This document shows, in pieces, positions 1-5,588 of a DNA stretch of 22,942 nt (positions within the stretch are counted from its first letter, which is position 1; each line of letters opens with the position of its first letter). Source of the DNA: a virus; the IMG/VR virus record IMGVR_UViG_3300042350_006161, positions 1 to 22,942 of that record; one strand, given 5' to 3'. Both the position numbers and the translations under genes were made by a program. Under the pieces are notes generated by a model. It did no database searches and was not told where the DNA came from. It saw nothing but the letters and a program-made list of their open reading frames with translations.

Positions 1-150
1 CCGCTGCCAGACGTGAATCGCATCTTGCAGCCCCACCCGCCGCAGCGACTCTTGCAGCTCCTCGGTGGACGCCAGCGCATCACGCCGCGGATTCTTGTCC
101 CATTCCACGACCTTCGTGAGATCGCCCCATTTGATGTATTTTTGGCTCAT
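1..150 (-). CDS. ParB-like N-terminal domain protein (partial, cut by the window edge)
   Basis: Only the first 50 codons are present. The start ATG at 150-148 overlaps the stop of the preceding gene (ATGA). The visible protein begins MSQKYIKWGDL and continues with V-E-W-D-K-N-P-R-R, then an E-L-Q-E-S-L-R-R-V-G-L-Q-D-A-I-H-V stretch. This is the usual opening of ParB/Srx-type nucleotide-binding domains: an N-P-R motif followed by an 'eL--Si---G---Pi-V' helix-strand. In phages such proteins are stand-alone nucleases or are fused to DNA methyltransferases. The cut at base 1 prevents a choice. It is the last visible member of the overlapping early operon. The domain assignment is fairly secure; the function is inferred. 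Confidence 0.7.
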   Translation of the reverse strand, partial: MSQKYIKWGDLTKVVEWDKNPRRDALASTEELQESLRRVGLQDAIHVWQR

Positions 151-809
151 AGTGTTTCGCTTGTTTCCTTTCTCAGATTCCGGCGATGCTGCCCGCCGCG
201 GTTCGTGTTCCCTTCCTGCGCCTCGGCGAAGACCGCCGACGCCTCGCGTGATTTGCTGAACCACGGCGTGAACGCCGCGCCTCCGCGATGCATCCGCGCA
301 CTCGCCCGGACGATCATGTCGTCCATCAGCGCCTTCAGCGCCGCGCTCGGCGCGCTGCGCTGGTTGCTCGCCTTCAGTTGCCAAAGCTCGCCCAACCTCG
401 CCAGCGATGGCAGCACATCCTCGATCGCCGGATCACACTGCGGCCGAAACGCATACGCCAGCAGCGACACCCGCCGGCCGAGCAGCCGTGCCGAGTGCGC
501 CACGCGGCCGTTGTCCGTCAAAAGCTCCACGACCTGCTGCCGTGTCCCCTCATCACAATCCTGCGCCACGCGCAGATCGTAAGTCCACGGCGTGATCGTC
601 GCCCACTCCGGCACCAGCGGAGACGACGGCACCAGCCGCCACGCCAGCAGCGAGGCCCGCTTTCCCATGTCCTCCAGGCATCCGGCACCGATCACGGACT
701 CACTCAGCACCGCCGCCAGCAGCCGCATCGCATCGCTGCGTCCGCCGCAGTTCAGGCCCCGCGCCCCCTGCTCCGCCGCCACGCGCTCGATGTGCAAGTT
801 GTCGCTCAT
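147..809 (-). CDS. Hypothetical early protein, 220 aa
   Basis: The ATG at 809 is chosen because it overlaps the stop of the upstream gene (ATGA, 806-809). The same ATGA coupling links its own stop to the ParB-like gene at 147-150. The frame stays open upstream to 890, but that extension lies inside the neighbouring gene. The protein begins MSDNLHIERVA, has a helical middle with W-A-T-I-T-P-W-T-Y-D-L-R, and ends in a basic, Gln/Asn-rich tail. There are no membrane segments or cysteine motifs. I do not recognise the family. Four consecutive coupled starts support this being a real gene of the early operon. Confidence 0.65.
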   Translation of the reverse strand: MSDNLHIERVAAEQGARGLNCGGRSDAMRLLAAVLSESVIGAGCLEDMGKRASLLAWRLVPSSPLVPEWATITPWTYDLRVAQDCDEGTRQQVVELLTDNGRVAHSARLLGRRVSLLAYAFRPQCDPAIEDVLPSLARLGELWQLKASNQRSAPSAALKALMDDMIVRASARMHRGGAAFTPWFSKSREASAVFAEAQEGNTNRGGQHRRNLRKETSETL

Positions 810-1096
810 AGCAACCACCCCCATTTCTCCTCCATCCGCCGCGCCTGCTCCCGCATCCGCTCCTCGCAGGCCGTAATGATGTTCGCACATGCCATCAGGC
901 AGCAGTTCGCCGACGCCTTTTCCAGCGACAACGTCATCTTGTCCGTCGCCGAGACATCCTCGCGCCCCAGCAGATCCTCAATCAGCCGCACCTGCTCCGA
1001 CCATTGATCCATCTTCTGCCGGGCCTGCTGCAACGTCTGCGCGGGATAATCGCGCACCGCGCACGTCGCCGGGGCCGTGTTCCAGATCGCATTCAC
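806..1096 (-). CDS. Hypothetical early protein, 96 aa, mostly helical
   Basis: Starts at ATG 1096, which overlaps the previous stop (ATGA), and ends overlapping the next start. The upstream sequence contains a purine-rich GGAGAAGGGGG run that can act as a Shine-Dalgarno. The protein is helix-rich and charged (for example Q-Q-A-R-Q-K-M-D-Q-W-S-E-Q-V-R-L-I-E-D-L-L near residues 23-43) and ends with E-E-R-M-R-E-Q-A-R-R-M-E-E-K-W. It looks like a small coiled-coil or adaptor protein. No family is recognised. Reality is supported by translational coupling on both sides. Confidence 0.6.
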   Translation of the reverse strand: MNAIWNTAPATCAVRDYPAQTLQQARQKMDQWSEQVRLIEDLLGREDVSATDKMTLSLEKASANCCLMACANIITACEERMREQARRMEEKWGWLL

Positions 1097-1491
1097 GCCG
1101 CACCCCCTTCTCCTTGTCCGGCCTTCTCATTGTCCAATGATCCAACCGAAAGCCCCATGCGCTCCCAGGCCCGCTGCTGCCGCTCCGCGCACAACTTCTG
1201 CTCATACTGCGGCACATACGGAATACACCCTTCGTCCTTCATCATTCGTCCTTCGTCATTCGCCGTAAAGCGGCGCTCCCTCATCGCCTCCATCCCCTGC
1301 CTCAGCCTTGCAATCACATGCCCCTCGTCAATGAGCACCGGCATGTCACACTCGACACCCGGCGCGACCGTCTGCTGCTCAAACTCAAACACCCGCATGT
1401 GAACACGCCGCAGCCCGTCATGCAGGTCGATGACGAAGCCATGCTTCGCCGGTTTCAAAATCTCTGCCCGTGGCATTTCATTCGTCGTCAT
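1093..1491 (-). CDS. Hypothetical early protein, 132 aa, with repeat-encoded internal and C-terminal segments
   Basis: The ATG at 1491-1489 shares a base with the upstream stop (TGATG), and GGAGGA lies just upstream. The N-terminal two thirds are ordinary sequence with beta-type segments (H-G-F-V-I-D-L-H-D-G-L-R-R-V-H-M-R-V-F-E-F). Residues near A-N-D-E-G-R-M-M-K-D-E-G are translated from an octamer-type DNA repeat at 1229-1262. The C-terminus (S-V-G-S-L-D-N-E-K-A-G-Q-G-E) comes from the GACAATCA-type repeat at 1111-1142. Short tandem repeats have therefore been absorbed into the coding frame. The function is unknown. Confidence 0.6.
   Translation of the reverse strand: MTTNEMPRAEILKPAKHGFVIDLHDGLRRVHMRVFEFEQQTVAPGVECDMPVLIDEGHVIARLRQGMEAMRERRFTANDEGRMMKDEGCIPYVPQYEQKLCAERQQRAWERMGLSVGSLDNEKAGQGEGGAA
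1111..1142. repeat. GACAATCA-type octamer tract (degenerate), at the 3' end of a CDS
   Basis: On the minus strand this reads GGATCATTGGACAATGAGAA then GGCCGGACAAGGAG. It is a short, diverged copy of the tracts at 1859, 2749 and 3191. It lies upstream of the start at 1096 and supplies purine-rich GGAG sequence there, while also encoding the C-terminus of the upstream protein. Confidence 0.55.
1229..1262. repeat. CATTCGTCCTT-type tandem repeat inside a coding region
   Basis: The plus strand reads CTTCGTCCTTCATCATTCG followed by TCCTTCGTCATTCG, i.e. variations of a 7-8 nt unit (TTCGTCC / TTCATCA / TTCGTCA). It is in frame within the gene at 1093-1491 and encodes alternating acidic and basic residues there. 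A fragment of the same family (GAATGAGGAAGGACGAATTA) is at 22066-22085. Confidence 0.6.
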
Positions 1492-1841
1492 CACGCATTC
1501 CTCCTTCGATTGATTTTTCCCGCGGCGTAGCTTTCGGCATGCAGCACATCCGCCCGCGAATACACCGCCTTCCAGCCCCGCGTGCCCTTGAGCGGCCGCA
1601 GGCCCCAGGCACGACACTTGCGCGCCAAATAAAACAGCCGCATATCCGCGTCCGCCGACTCGATGCCCCACCGCTCGCACAACTCCTTCGCCGTCAGCGG
1701 TGCCGTCTCATCAGGACCGCGGACACTCTTGTCCGACCCGCCAACTCGCGACTTGATCTCCCGCAGCTCATCGAGCACCCGACCCAGCATCTCCATCACT
1801 TGGGATGCCTCCAGCGTGTCACGCAAAACTTCCGCACTCAT
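1491..1841 (-). CDS. Helix-turn-helix / excisionase-like small DNA-binding protein, 116 aa
   Basis: The ATG at 1841-1839 shares a base with the upstream stop (TGATG), with AGGAGAAAGGAGGG just before it. The first 40 residues are a helix (V-M-E-M-L-G-R-V-L-D-E-L-R-E-I-K). Residues 49-105 look like a MerR/Xis-type winged helix: L-T-A-K-E-L-C-E-R-W-G-I as helix-turn-helix, then L-R-P-L-K-G-T-R-G-W-K-A-V-Y-S-R-A-D-V as the wing. It could be the phage excisionase (recombination directionality factor) or an early regulator. It sits in the early operon rather than beside the integrase. The fold is moderately confident; the role is inferred. Confidence 0.6.
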   Translation of the reverse strand: MSAEVLRDTLEASQVMEMLGRVLDELREIKSRVGGSDKSVRGPDETAPLTAKELCERWGIESADADMRLFYLARKCRAWGLRPLKGTRGWKAVYSRADVLHAESYAAGKINRRRNA

Positions 1842-2734
1842 CACGCAGCCCTCCTTTCTCCTTGTCTGATGGTCTGATTGTCTCCCTGTCCTGCCCCACC
1901 CTCCAGCGGCATGACATACACCCGCGTGTGATTGCGATACACCACCGGCGGCGTCACGATCGCGCCCCGCGTCATGCGGCTCTGCACGCCCTTGATGGTC
2001 AGGTGCAGCTTGTCCGCCATGCGCAGCATCCACTCGCGCAGCGAGATCGCACCCGCCGGCAGTTTCCGCCGCTGCTCCTTGCGCTTCTCCTCGCTCAGCC
2101 GATGAATCCTCCGGCACTCCGGACAGCGGGAATGCCCCGGCTCGACCTGGCTCGAACACTCACGGCACAGCCCCGCCTGCTTGCGTGCGCGAAACCGCTC
2201 CCGCTGATACCTCGGCGATCCCGACACCGCGTCCGAGTCCACCTTGATCCGTGCTTGCAGCCCTGTCTCCACGAGCCGGATGCGATGCCTCACACTCTCA
2301 AAGCTCAGCGCCGAGATCAGACTGCGGTGCTTCGCCTTCGATTTCGCCACTCGCAGCAGCCAGCCCAGCCGCATCTGCACCCGCCCTGCCGTCGCCGCCG
2401 CCACCATGTCCATCAGCGTCGCGATGCCATCGCTGTGCAGCTCCTTCAGCAGCAGATCCGCCTCACCGCACTTCCCCTGCATCTCGTCAGGGTTCAGCGT
2501 CCACCACTTGGCCGCGTGCGTGATGGCCAGGTCATCCGTCAGCGAGTCCAGCATCGCCGCCGCCAGAATCCACTCGCTGTCGTTGATCGTCATCATCTCC
2601 CCGGCCTGCGCGCCCGTCATGCGCTCCGCATTCGCCCTCGGCAGCTCATGATGCCGACCGCTCAGCGCACCCACCGGCAGCACCGTCAGCCCATCACCCT
2701 TAACCCCTAACCCATCACCACGCTGCACACTCAT
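1841..2734 (-). CDS. Zinc-ribbon early protein with C-terminal helix-turn-helix-like region, 297 aa
   Basis: The start at 2734 overlaps the upstream stop (ATGA) behind a strong GGGGAGG. Residues 5-20 are read from a TTAGGG-type repeat (2691-2718), so the conserved protein may begin later, e.g. the Met-Met at residues 47-48, preceded by GGGGAG. A helical middle leads to a C-x2-C...C-x2-C zinc ribbon (Cys190, 193, 204, 207), then a basic Glu/Lys/Arg segment. Next comes R-E-W-M-L-R-M-A-D-K-L-H-L-T-I-K-G-V-Q-S, which looks like a specificity-type DNA-binding helix pair. The last residues (G-Q-G-D-N-Q-T-I-R-Q-G-E) come from an octamer repeat. Probably a nucleic-acid-binding early protein; no family name can be given. 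Confidence 0.65.
   Translation of the reverse strand: MSVQRGDGLGVKGDGLTVLPVGALSGRHHELPRANAERMTGAQAGEMMTINDSEWILAAAMLDSLTDDLAITHAAKWWTLNPDEMQGKCGEADLLLKELHSDGIATLMDMVAAATAGRVQMRLGWLLRVAKSKAKHRSLISALSFESVRHRIRLVETGLQARIKVDSDAVSGSPRYQRERFRARKQAGLCRECSSQVEPGHSRCPECRRIHRLSEEKRKEQRRKLPAGAISLREWMLRMADKLHLTIKGVQSRMTRGAIVTPPVVYRNHTRVYVMPLEGGAGQGDNQTIRQGERRAA
1859..1891. repeat. GACAATCA octamer tract
   Basis: On the minus strand: GACAGGGAGACAATCAGACC, then ATCAGACAAGGAGAAAGGAGG. The unit is about 8 nt (GACAATCA). It codes for the C-terminus of the zinc-ribbon protein and ends in the Shine-Dalgarno of the next gene (start 1841). Confidence 0.75.
2691..2718. repeat. TTAGGG-type heptamer tract inside the 5' end of a CDS
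   Basis: The minus strand reads GGTGATGGGTTAGGGGTTAA then GGGTGATGG. This is the same text as the intercistronic tracts elsewhere in the window, but here it lies 16 nt inside the proposed reading frame of the gene starting at 2734. It is the only TTAGGG-type copy in the early operon. Confidence 0.7.
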
Positions 2735-2955
2735 GGCTTCACCTCCCCTTGTCTCATGGTCTGATTGTCTGATTGTCCGATGAACACTCCACTCTCCACC
2801 TCCATCACCCGCTTCGCCAGGATCGCCGTAATGACGACCCACCCGAGCCAGCACGCGCCCAGCCAAACGCACAGCAGCATCAGGTAATCCCCCATCCGCT
2901 GCGTCCGCCGATACCTCGTCATCGGCTGTGAAAAAAACGACTCTCTCGCCTTCAT
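2731..2955 (-). CDS. Small single-pass membrane protein, 74 aa
   Basis: The ATG at 2955 overlaps the previous stop (ATGA) behind AAGGAGGT, an excellent ribosome site. After a basic N-terminus (M-T-R-Y-R-R-T-Q-R) there is one hydrophobic segment at about residues 23-46 (Y-L-M-L-L-C-V-W-L-G-A-C-W-L-G-W-V-V). By the positive-inside rule the N-terminus would be cytoplasmic. The C-terminal 14 residues (G-Q-S-D-N-Q-T-M-R-Q-G-E) are translated from an octamer DNA repeat and are probably not conserved. The role is unknown. Small membrane proteins in early phage operons often act in exclusion or host takeover, but nothing here shows that. Confidence 0.6.
   Translation of the reverse strand: MKARESFFSQPMTRYRRTQRMGDYLMLLCVWLGACWLGWVVITAILAKRVMEVESGVFIGQSDNQTMRQGEVKP
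2749..2783. repeat. GACAATCA octamer tract
   Basis: The minus strand reads TCATCGGACAATCAGACAAT, then CAGACCATGAGACAAGGGGA. There are four clear 8-nt units. It encodes the C-terminus of the membrane protein and ends in GGGGAGG, the ribosome site for the gene starting at 2734. Confidence 0.8.
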
Positions 2956-3185
2956 GCGCGACCTCCTTCCACCTTGACGCGATTAATATTCACCGGCAGC
3001 GCCGAGGCCTCCGTCAGCACCATCACCGAGCGTCCCTCGATGAATGCCGCGCCCGCCGTCCGCGTGCGGATCGTGCCCTCCGTCGTGCCCTCCGTCGGCA
3101 GCAGCAGCACCGGCGTCCCCGGCGGTGCCACGTGGTTAAACCCGGACTCAGCCGAGTAAAGATCATGCATGTAATCTGTGATCAT
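2952..3185 (-). CDS. Hypothetical early protein, 77 aa
   Basis: The ATG at 3185 follows an octamer repeat ending in AAGGAGACACAGT, which gives a normal ribosome site 7-8 nt away. Its stop overlaps the next start (ATGA). The protein begins MITDYMHDLYSAESG and is then mostly short beta-strands (V-L-L-L-P-T-E-G-T-T-E-G-T-I-R-T-R-T, S-V-M-V-L-T-E, V-N-I-N-R-V-K-V-E). There is no cysteine or membrane segment. The family is not recognised. The frame is open upstream to 3308, but that part is repeat-derived and low quality. Confidence 0.6.
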   Translation of the reverse strand: MITDYMHDLYSAESGFNHVAPPGTPVLLLPTEGTTEGTIRTRTAGAAFIEGRSVMVLTEASALPVNINRVKVEGGRA

Positions 3186-3365
3186 ACTGTGTCTCCTTGT
3201 CTGGTTGTCTGGTTGTCTCCCTACCTGAAAAAGTCCCGTCGCTTCCCCGCCGGGTGGTAGCTGCGTCTGGTGCTCGCCCGCCTCGGCAGTTCTCGGCTGC
3301 CGTCCCATCCGGTCGCTGTGTCCGCGCCTGGTGCCTCGACCCCGGCTGCCCGCCGGGAGGGAAAA
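3186..3365. other. Gap of about 180 nt without a supported gene
   Basis: Apart from the octamer tract at 3191-3222, the segment is GC-rich with small imperfect inverted repeats (CCCGGC...GCCGGG near 3343-3358). Reading frames crossing it on either strand have no recognisable protein character. It may be leader sequence for the operon downstream. Confidence 0.4.
3191..3222. repeat. GACAATCA octamer tract (GACAACCA variant)
   Basis: The minus strand reads GGTAGGGAGACAACCAGACA, then ACCAGACAAGGAGACACAGT. There are three to four 8-nt units ending in the Shine-Dalgarno for the gene at 3185. This is the clearest case where the repeat lies directly before a start without also encoding an upstream protein. 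Confidence 0.8.
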
Positions 3366-3557
3366 TCACGCGCCTAGCGAGCGCATGTGCCGCCACTCGC
3401 GCAGGCAGGCCTTAGCATTCGTCGCGCGCATCGCCCGCAGATGGCCGAATGCCTCGCGGCTGTCGGGGCATTGATGCATCAGCGACGCCGCGCGCGTCGC
3501 GCCGGACAAAAACAAGTCGAACATCAGCAGGTAATTTGCGGCTCGGGTCGGTTTCAT
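3366..3557 (-). CDS. Hypothetical small protein, 63 aa
   Basis: It lies 25 nt downstream of the RHH gene on the same strand. The protein begins MKPTRAANYLLMFDLFLSGA and is helical and basic, with two cysteines (Q-C-P-D-S and A-K-A-C-L-R-E-W). No ribosome site is obvious before the ATG at 3557. I recognise no family. It is retained because the position fits an operon with the regulator and the composition is protein-like; it could be spurious. Confidence 0.4.
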   Translation of the reverse strand: MKPTRAANYLLMFDLFLSGATRAASLMHQCPDSREAFGHLRAMRATNAKACLREWRHMRSLGA

Positions 3558-3582
3558 AATCGGGTGTCGTCAGGGTTCAGGT

Positions 3583-3774
3583 TCACGCGCTCTTCAAATG
3601 CCGCTCCAGTTGCAGCCGCAGCCAGTTGCTCAGCGTCCGCCCGTCACGCTGCGCCGCACGGCGCGCGGCGCGTTGCAGCCCGGCCGGGCAGCGGAAGGTC
3701 AACATCGTCATTTCATCGCTGTCAGAGACAGCCCTCGCTCGTGGTGCAGTGTGTCGCGGCATCGTGTTTCGCAT
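3583..3774 (-). CDS. Ribbon-helix-helix (Arc/CopG-type) DNA-binding protein, 63 aa
   Basis: Residues 22-63 fit the RHH fold: a short strand M-T-M-L-T-F-R-C-P, helix 1 A-G-L-Q-R-A-A-R-R-A-A-Q-R-D-G, a turn, then R-T-L-S-N-W-L-R-L-Q-L-E-R-H-L as helix 2. RHH proteins bind DNA as dimers through the strand and usually repress their own operon. It is divergent from a second RHH gene at 3877, with about 100 bp between them, and is probably the first gene of the leftward early operon. Another in-frame ATG lies at codon 5 (3762). A lysis-lysogeny or early-gene repressor is the likely role, by inference. Confidence 0.75.
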   Translation of the reverse strand: MRNTMPRHTAPRARAVSDSDEMTMLTFRCPAGLQRAARRAAQRDGRTLSNWLRLQLERHLKSA

Positions 3775-3876
3775 TGAATCGTATGACGAAATACAACAAT
3801 GTATGTGTTAACGCAAGAAAAAACTAAATTTTTTTTCTTAACGGCGGAGGCTGGCGTTCATGTCTAAGCTGCCATC
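3775..3876. promoter_or_regulatory. Divergent control region between two RHH genes
   Basis: This AT-rich island in GC-rich DNA contains two inverted repeats: ATACA-acaa-TGTAT (3791-3804) and AAGAAAAAA...TTTTTTCTT (3815-3839). On the minus strand TTGCGT, 17 nt, TATTTC is a weak -35/-10 candidate pointing to the gene at 3774. No convincing plus-strand promoter was picked out. The five-base arms at 3791-3804 are a plausible operator for an RHH dimer. The repeats are visible in the sequence; the functions are inferred. Confidence 0.5.
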
Positions 3877-3880
3877 ATGA
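3860..3880 (+). CDS. Six-codon upstream ORF (MSKLPS) coupled to the RHH gene
   Basis: An ATG at 3860 sits nine bases after a perfect GGAGG (3846-3850) and encodes M-S-K-L-P-S. Its TGA stop (3878-3880) overlaps the ATG of the RHH gene (3877-3879) as ATGA. The RHH start itself has no Shine-Dalgarno at normal distance, so ribosomes probably load on this mini-ORF and reinitiate. This may be simple coupling or a regulatory leader peptide. Confidence 0.5.
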   Translation: MSKLPS

Positions 3881-4113
3881 AAACCAAATCAACCAGCACC
3901 CCCAAACGCCAGCGACGGCCTGAGAACGACCTTCTCACCGTCAGCCTGCCGAAGTCTCTCAAAGTCCAGCTCGCCGAGGCCGCGCGCCAGGATCAGCGCA
4001 GCGTCTCCAACTACCTTGTGCGCCTGCTCACACGCATCCTCTACCCCGACACCACCACCGCTGCGCTGGACGAAAAGCCGCGCGAGTATGGCACCGATCG
4101 CAACGGCGACTAA
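3877..4113 (+). CDS. Ribbon-helix-helix DNA-binding protein, 78 aa
   Basis: This is the only convincing long plus-strand gene in the window. After a basic N-terminus (K-T-K-S-T-S-T-P-K-R-Q-R-R-P) the core is L-L-T-V-S-L-P-K-S-L as the strand, K-V-Q-L-A-E-A-A-R-Q-D-Q-R-S as helix 1, and V-S-N-Y-L-V-R-L-L-T-R-I-L as helix 2. That is a textbook RHH pattern of the CopG/Arc/MetJ superfamily. The start overlaps the stop of a six-codon upstream ORF. It is followed after 19 nt by a strong terminator, so it is monocistronic. With the opposing RHH gene it probably forms a regulatory pair. Confidence 0.8.
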   Translation: MKTKSTSTPKRQRRPENDLLTVSLPKSLKVQLAEAARQDQRSVSNYLVRLLTRILYPDTTTAALDEKPREYGTDRNGD

Positions 4114-4132
4114 ACCACACCACACCCTCAAC

Positions 4133-4163
4133 AAAAAAGGCCGCTCATTGAGCGGCCTTTTTT
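4133..4163. terminator. Bidirectional intrinsic terminator
   Basis: A perfect 8-bp stem GGCCGCTC-ATT-GAGCGGCC (4139-4157) is flanked by six A on the left and six T on the right. It can therefore terminate both the plus-strand RHH gene (stop at 4113) and the minus-strand membrane protein gene that ends at 4170. It separates the integrase side from the early operon. Confidence 0.9.
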
Positions 4164-4169
4164 ATGTCT

Positions 4170-4373
4170 TCAATACTTTCGCGCATCGCGCTCCTCCTCA
4201 CGTTTCGCCTGCTGCTCCGCCTGCCACAGCAGCCGGTCCAGCGTCTTGCGCATCCTGTCCACCTGCCCGCTCATGTGGATCACGTAGAGCGGCATCAAGA
4301 TCGTTGCAATAATGATCGCCAGCATCACCACCAGCACAATCAAACCCGGCACAGTCGAAGTAAGGTCAATCAT
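4170..4373 (-). CDS. Small membrane protein with charged C-terminal helix, 67 aa
   Basis: The proposed ATG at 4373 is preceded by TTGGAGGT. An earlier in-frame ATG at 4418 would add 15 residues read from repeat-like DNA. One long hydrophobic segment (P-G-L-I-V-L-V-V-M-L-A-I-I-I-A-T-I-L, about residues 9-32) is followed by an amphipathic, strongly charged helix (Q-V-D-R-M-R-K-T-L-D-R-L-L-W-Q-A-E-Q-Q-A-K). It lies immediately downstream of the integrase. Membrane-anchored coiled-coil proteins of this shape can be holin-like or superinfection-exclusion proteins; the role is unknown. Confidence 0.6.
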   Translation of the reverse strand: MIDLTSTVPGLIVLVVMLAIIIATILMPLYVIHMSGQVDRMRKTLDRLLWQAEQQAKREEERDARKY

Positions 4374-4377
4374 ACCT

Positions 4378-4402
4378 CCAACCAAGAACCAAGAACAAGC
4401 CA
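4378..4402. repeat. GGTTCTTG octamer tract
   Basis: The plus strand reads CCAACCAAGAACCAAGAACA followed by AGCC, two and a half 8-nt units of (GGTTCTTG) on the minus strand. It sits just upstream of the 4373 start and about 20 nt from a TTAGGG-type tract, so two repeat families share one short intergenic region. Confidence 0.65.
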
Positions 4403-4420
4403 CCGTCAACACTATCACTT

Positions 4421-4465
4421 CATAACCCTTAACCCCTAACCACTAACTCTTAACCTCTAACTCAC
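4421..4465. repeat. TTAGGG-type heptamer tract at the integrase 3' end
   Basis: The plus strand reads CATAACCCTTAACCCCTAAC, then CACTAACTCTTAACCTCTAA, then CTCAC. There are about six units. The integrase stop codon (TAG, 4443-4445) and its last residues (G-E-L-E-V-K-S) lie inside the tract. Confidence 0.85.
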
Positions 4466-5588
4466 CCCCCCCCACCGTCGGCATCAGCGCAAAAAACCGC
4501 TCCGCCTCACCCCGCGTCTTCAGCGCCCGGTAATTCGTATGCAGCACATCCGCGCTCCGTTGCCCCAAGATCGCCTGCAACGCCGCCTCGTCCTGGTGCA
4601 GCGCGTAATGCATCGAGGCGAACGTATGCCGCAGCCCGTTGTGCGGCCAGCGTGGCAAGCCCGCCTGTTTCCAAAACTTCGGCCAGAGCACCTTCAGATT
4701 GCTCGGAGCCACCGGCCCCGTCTGCATCATCTCCTCCGTCCACCCGGCCGCCGCGATCCATGCCCGCATCTGCGGCGTCAGTTCCATGACGCGCCGCCGC
4801 CGCGTTTTCACCTTCGCCGCGCTCGCGATCACCGATCCACTCTCCAGATTGATCTCCTCCCACCGCAGCCGCTCCAGCTCCGAGCGCCGCATGCCCCGAA
4901 ACAAACCAAGAACCAGAAACGGCATGAACCGCGGCACCTTGAGCCCCGTCATCAACAAGGCCTCACACGACCGCAGCGAAAGCACCTCCACCTCCGCCGG
5001 AGAAACCGTCACCTCCTCCAGCCCTTCGCATGGATCAAGGCCCGCATGCTTCTCAGCAATCGCCCATTTGAACAAACCGCGCACATGCCCCATCGCCTTG
5101 TTCTGCGTCGCCGGGCTCCACCCTTGCGACCTGCGCCACACCTTCAAGTCTTCGCGCGTCATTTCGTGCGCATGCCGCAGCGGAAACGCCCGCGCCAAAG
5201 CCCGCAGCACATGGCGGTAAGTCTGAATCGTCCGCACATCCCTTCCGAGCTCGATGCGGCTCCAGATAAAATCCTCCACCAGCGCAGGCATCAACTTCGG
5301 ATGCCGCACCTTCAAGCCATGCTCCATGAAAAATTCCACCGCCTCGAGAATCGAAGCCCCACACGCCCGCAACCTCTCCCTCACCGCCAAAAACTCCGCC
5401 ATCTCCAACGGCGACGCCGTCAGACCCAAGGCCCCGAGCCGTCGTTTGGTTCCATTCGCACTGGCCAGAGCCGCCTGAGCTTCCTGCTCCGTATCAAAAA
5501 CCACCTGCCGCCTCCGGCCTTCCACCAGCCCATAATCCAACGCCCACTTTTTAGTTCCCGACGGATATTTTCGCTCACGAATGATCAT
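4443..5588 (-). CDS. int: Tyrosine recombinase / phage integrase, 381 aa
   Basis: This enzyme would catalyse site-specific insertion and excision of the phage. The first ~45 residues form an arm-type DNA-binding module (S-G-T-K-K-W-A-L-D-Y-G-L-V-E-G-R-R-R with D-T-E-Q-E-A-Q-A-A-L). Residues about 80-185 are the core-binding helices and 200-370 the catalytic domain. Visible catalytic positions are Arg234 in G-M-R-R-S-E-L, a lysine around 259-261, Arg320 in H-N-G-L-R-H-T-F-A-S, and Tyr353 in H-T-N-Y-R-A-L. The usual H-x-x-R appears as H316-N-G-L-R, so the His is shifted by one, and the LGH is LGQ. The start at 5588 overlaps the GIY-YIG stop (ATGA); an ATG three codons earlier is also possible. 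Confidence 0.92.
   Translation of the reverse strand: MIIRERKYPSGTKKWALDYGLVEGRRRQVVFDTEQEAQAALASANGTKRRLGALGLTASPLEMAEFLAVRERLRACGASILEAVEFFMEHGLKVRHPKLMPALVEDFIWSRIELGRDVRTIQTYRHVLRALARAFPLRHAHEMTREDLKVWRRSQGWSPATQNKAMGHVRGLFKWAIAEKHAGLDPCEGLEEVTVSPAEVEVLSLRSCEALLMTGLKVPRFMPFLVLGLFRGMRRSELERLRWEEINLESGSVIASAAKVKTRRRRVMELTPQMRAWIAAAGWTEEMMQTGPVAPSNLKVLWPKFWKQAGLPRWPHNGLRHTFASMHYALHQDEAALQAILGQRSADVLHTNYRALKTRGEAERFFALMPTVGGGELEVKS

Noticed and set aside
3163-3396. Minus-strand 77-aa frame upstream of the early operon
   Set aside because: It overlaps the 63-aa gene and the octamer repeat, is Gly/Arg-rich and low complexity, and looks like a GC shadow.
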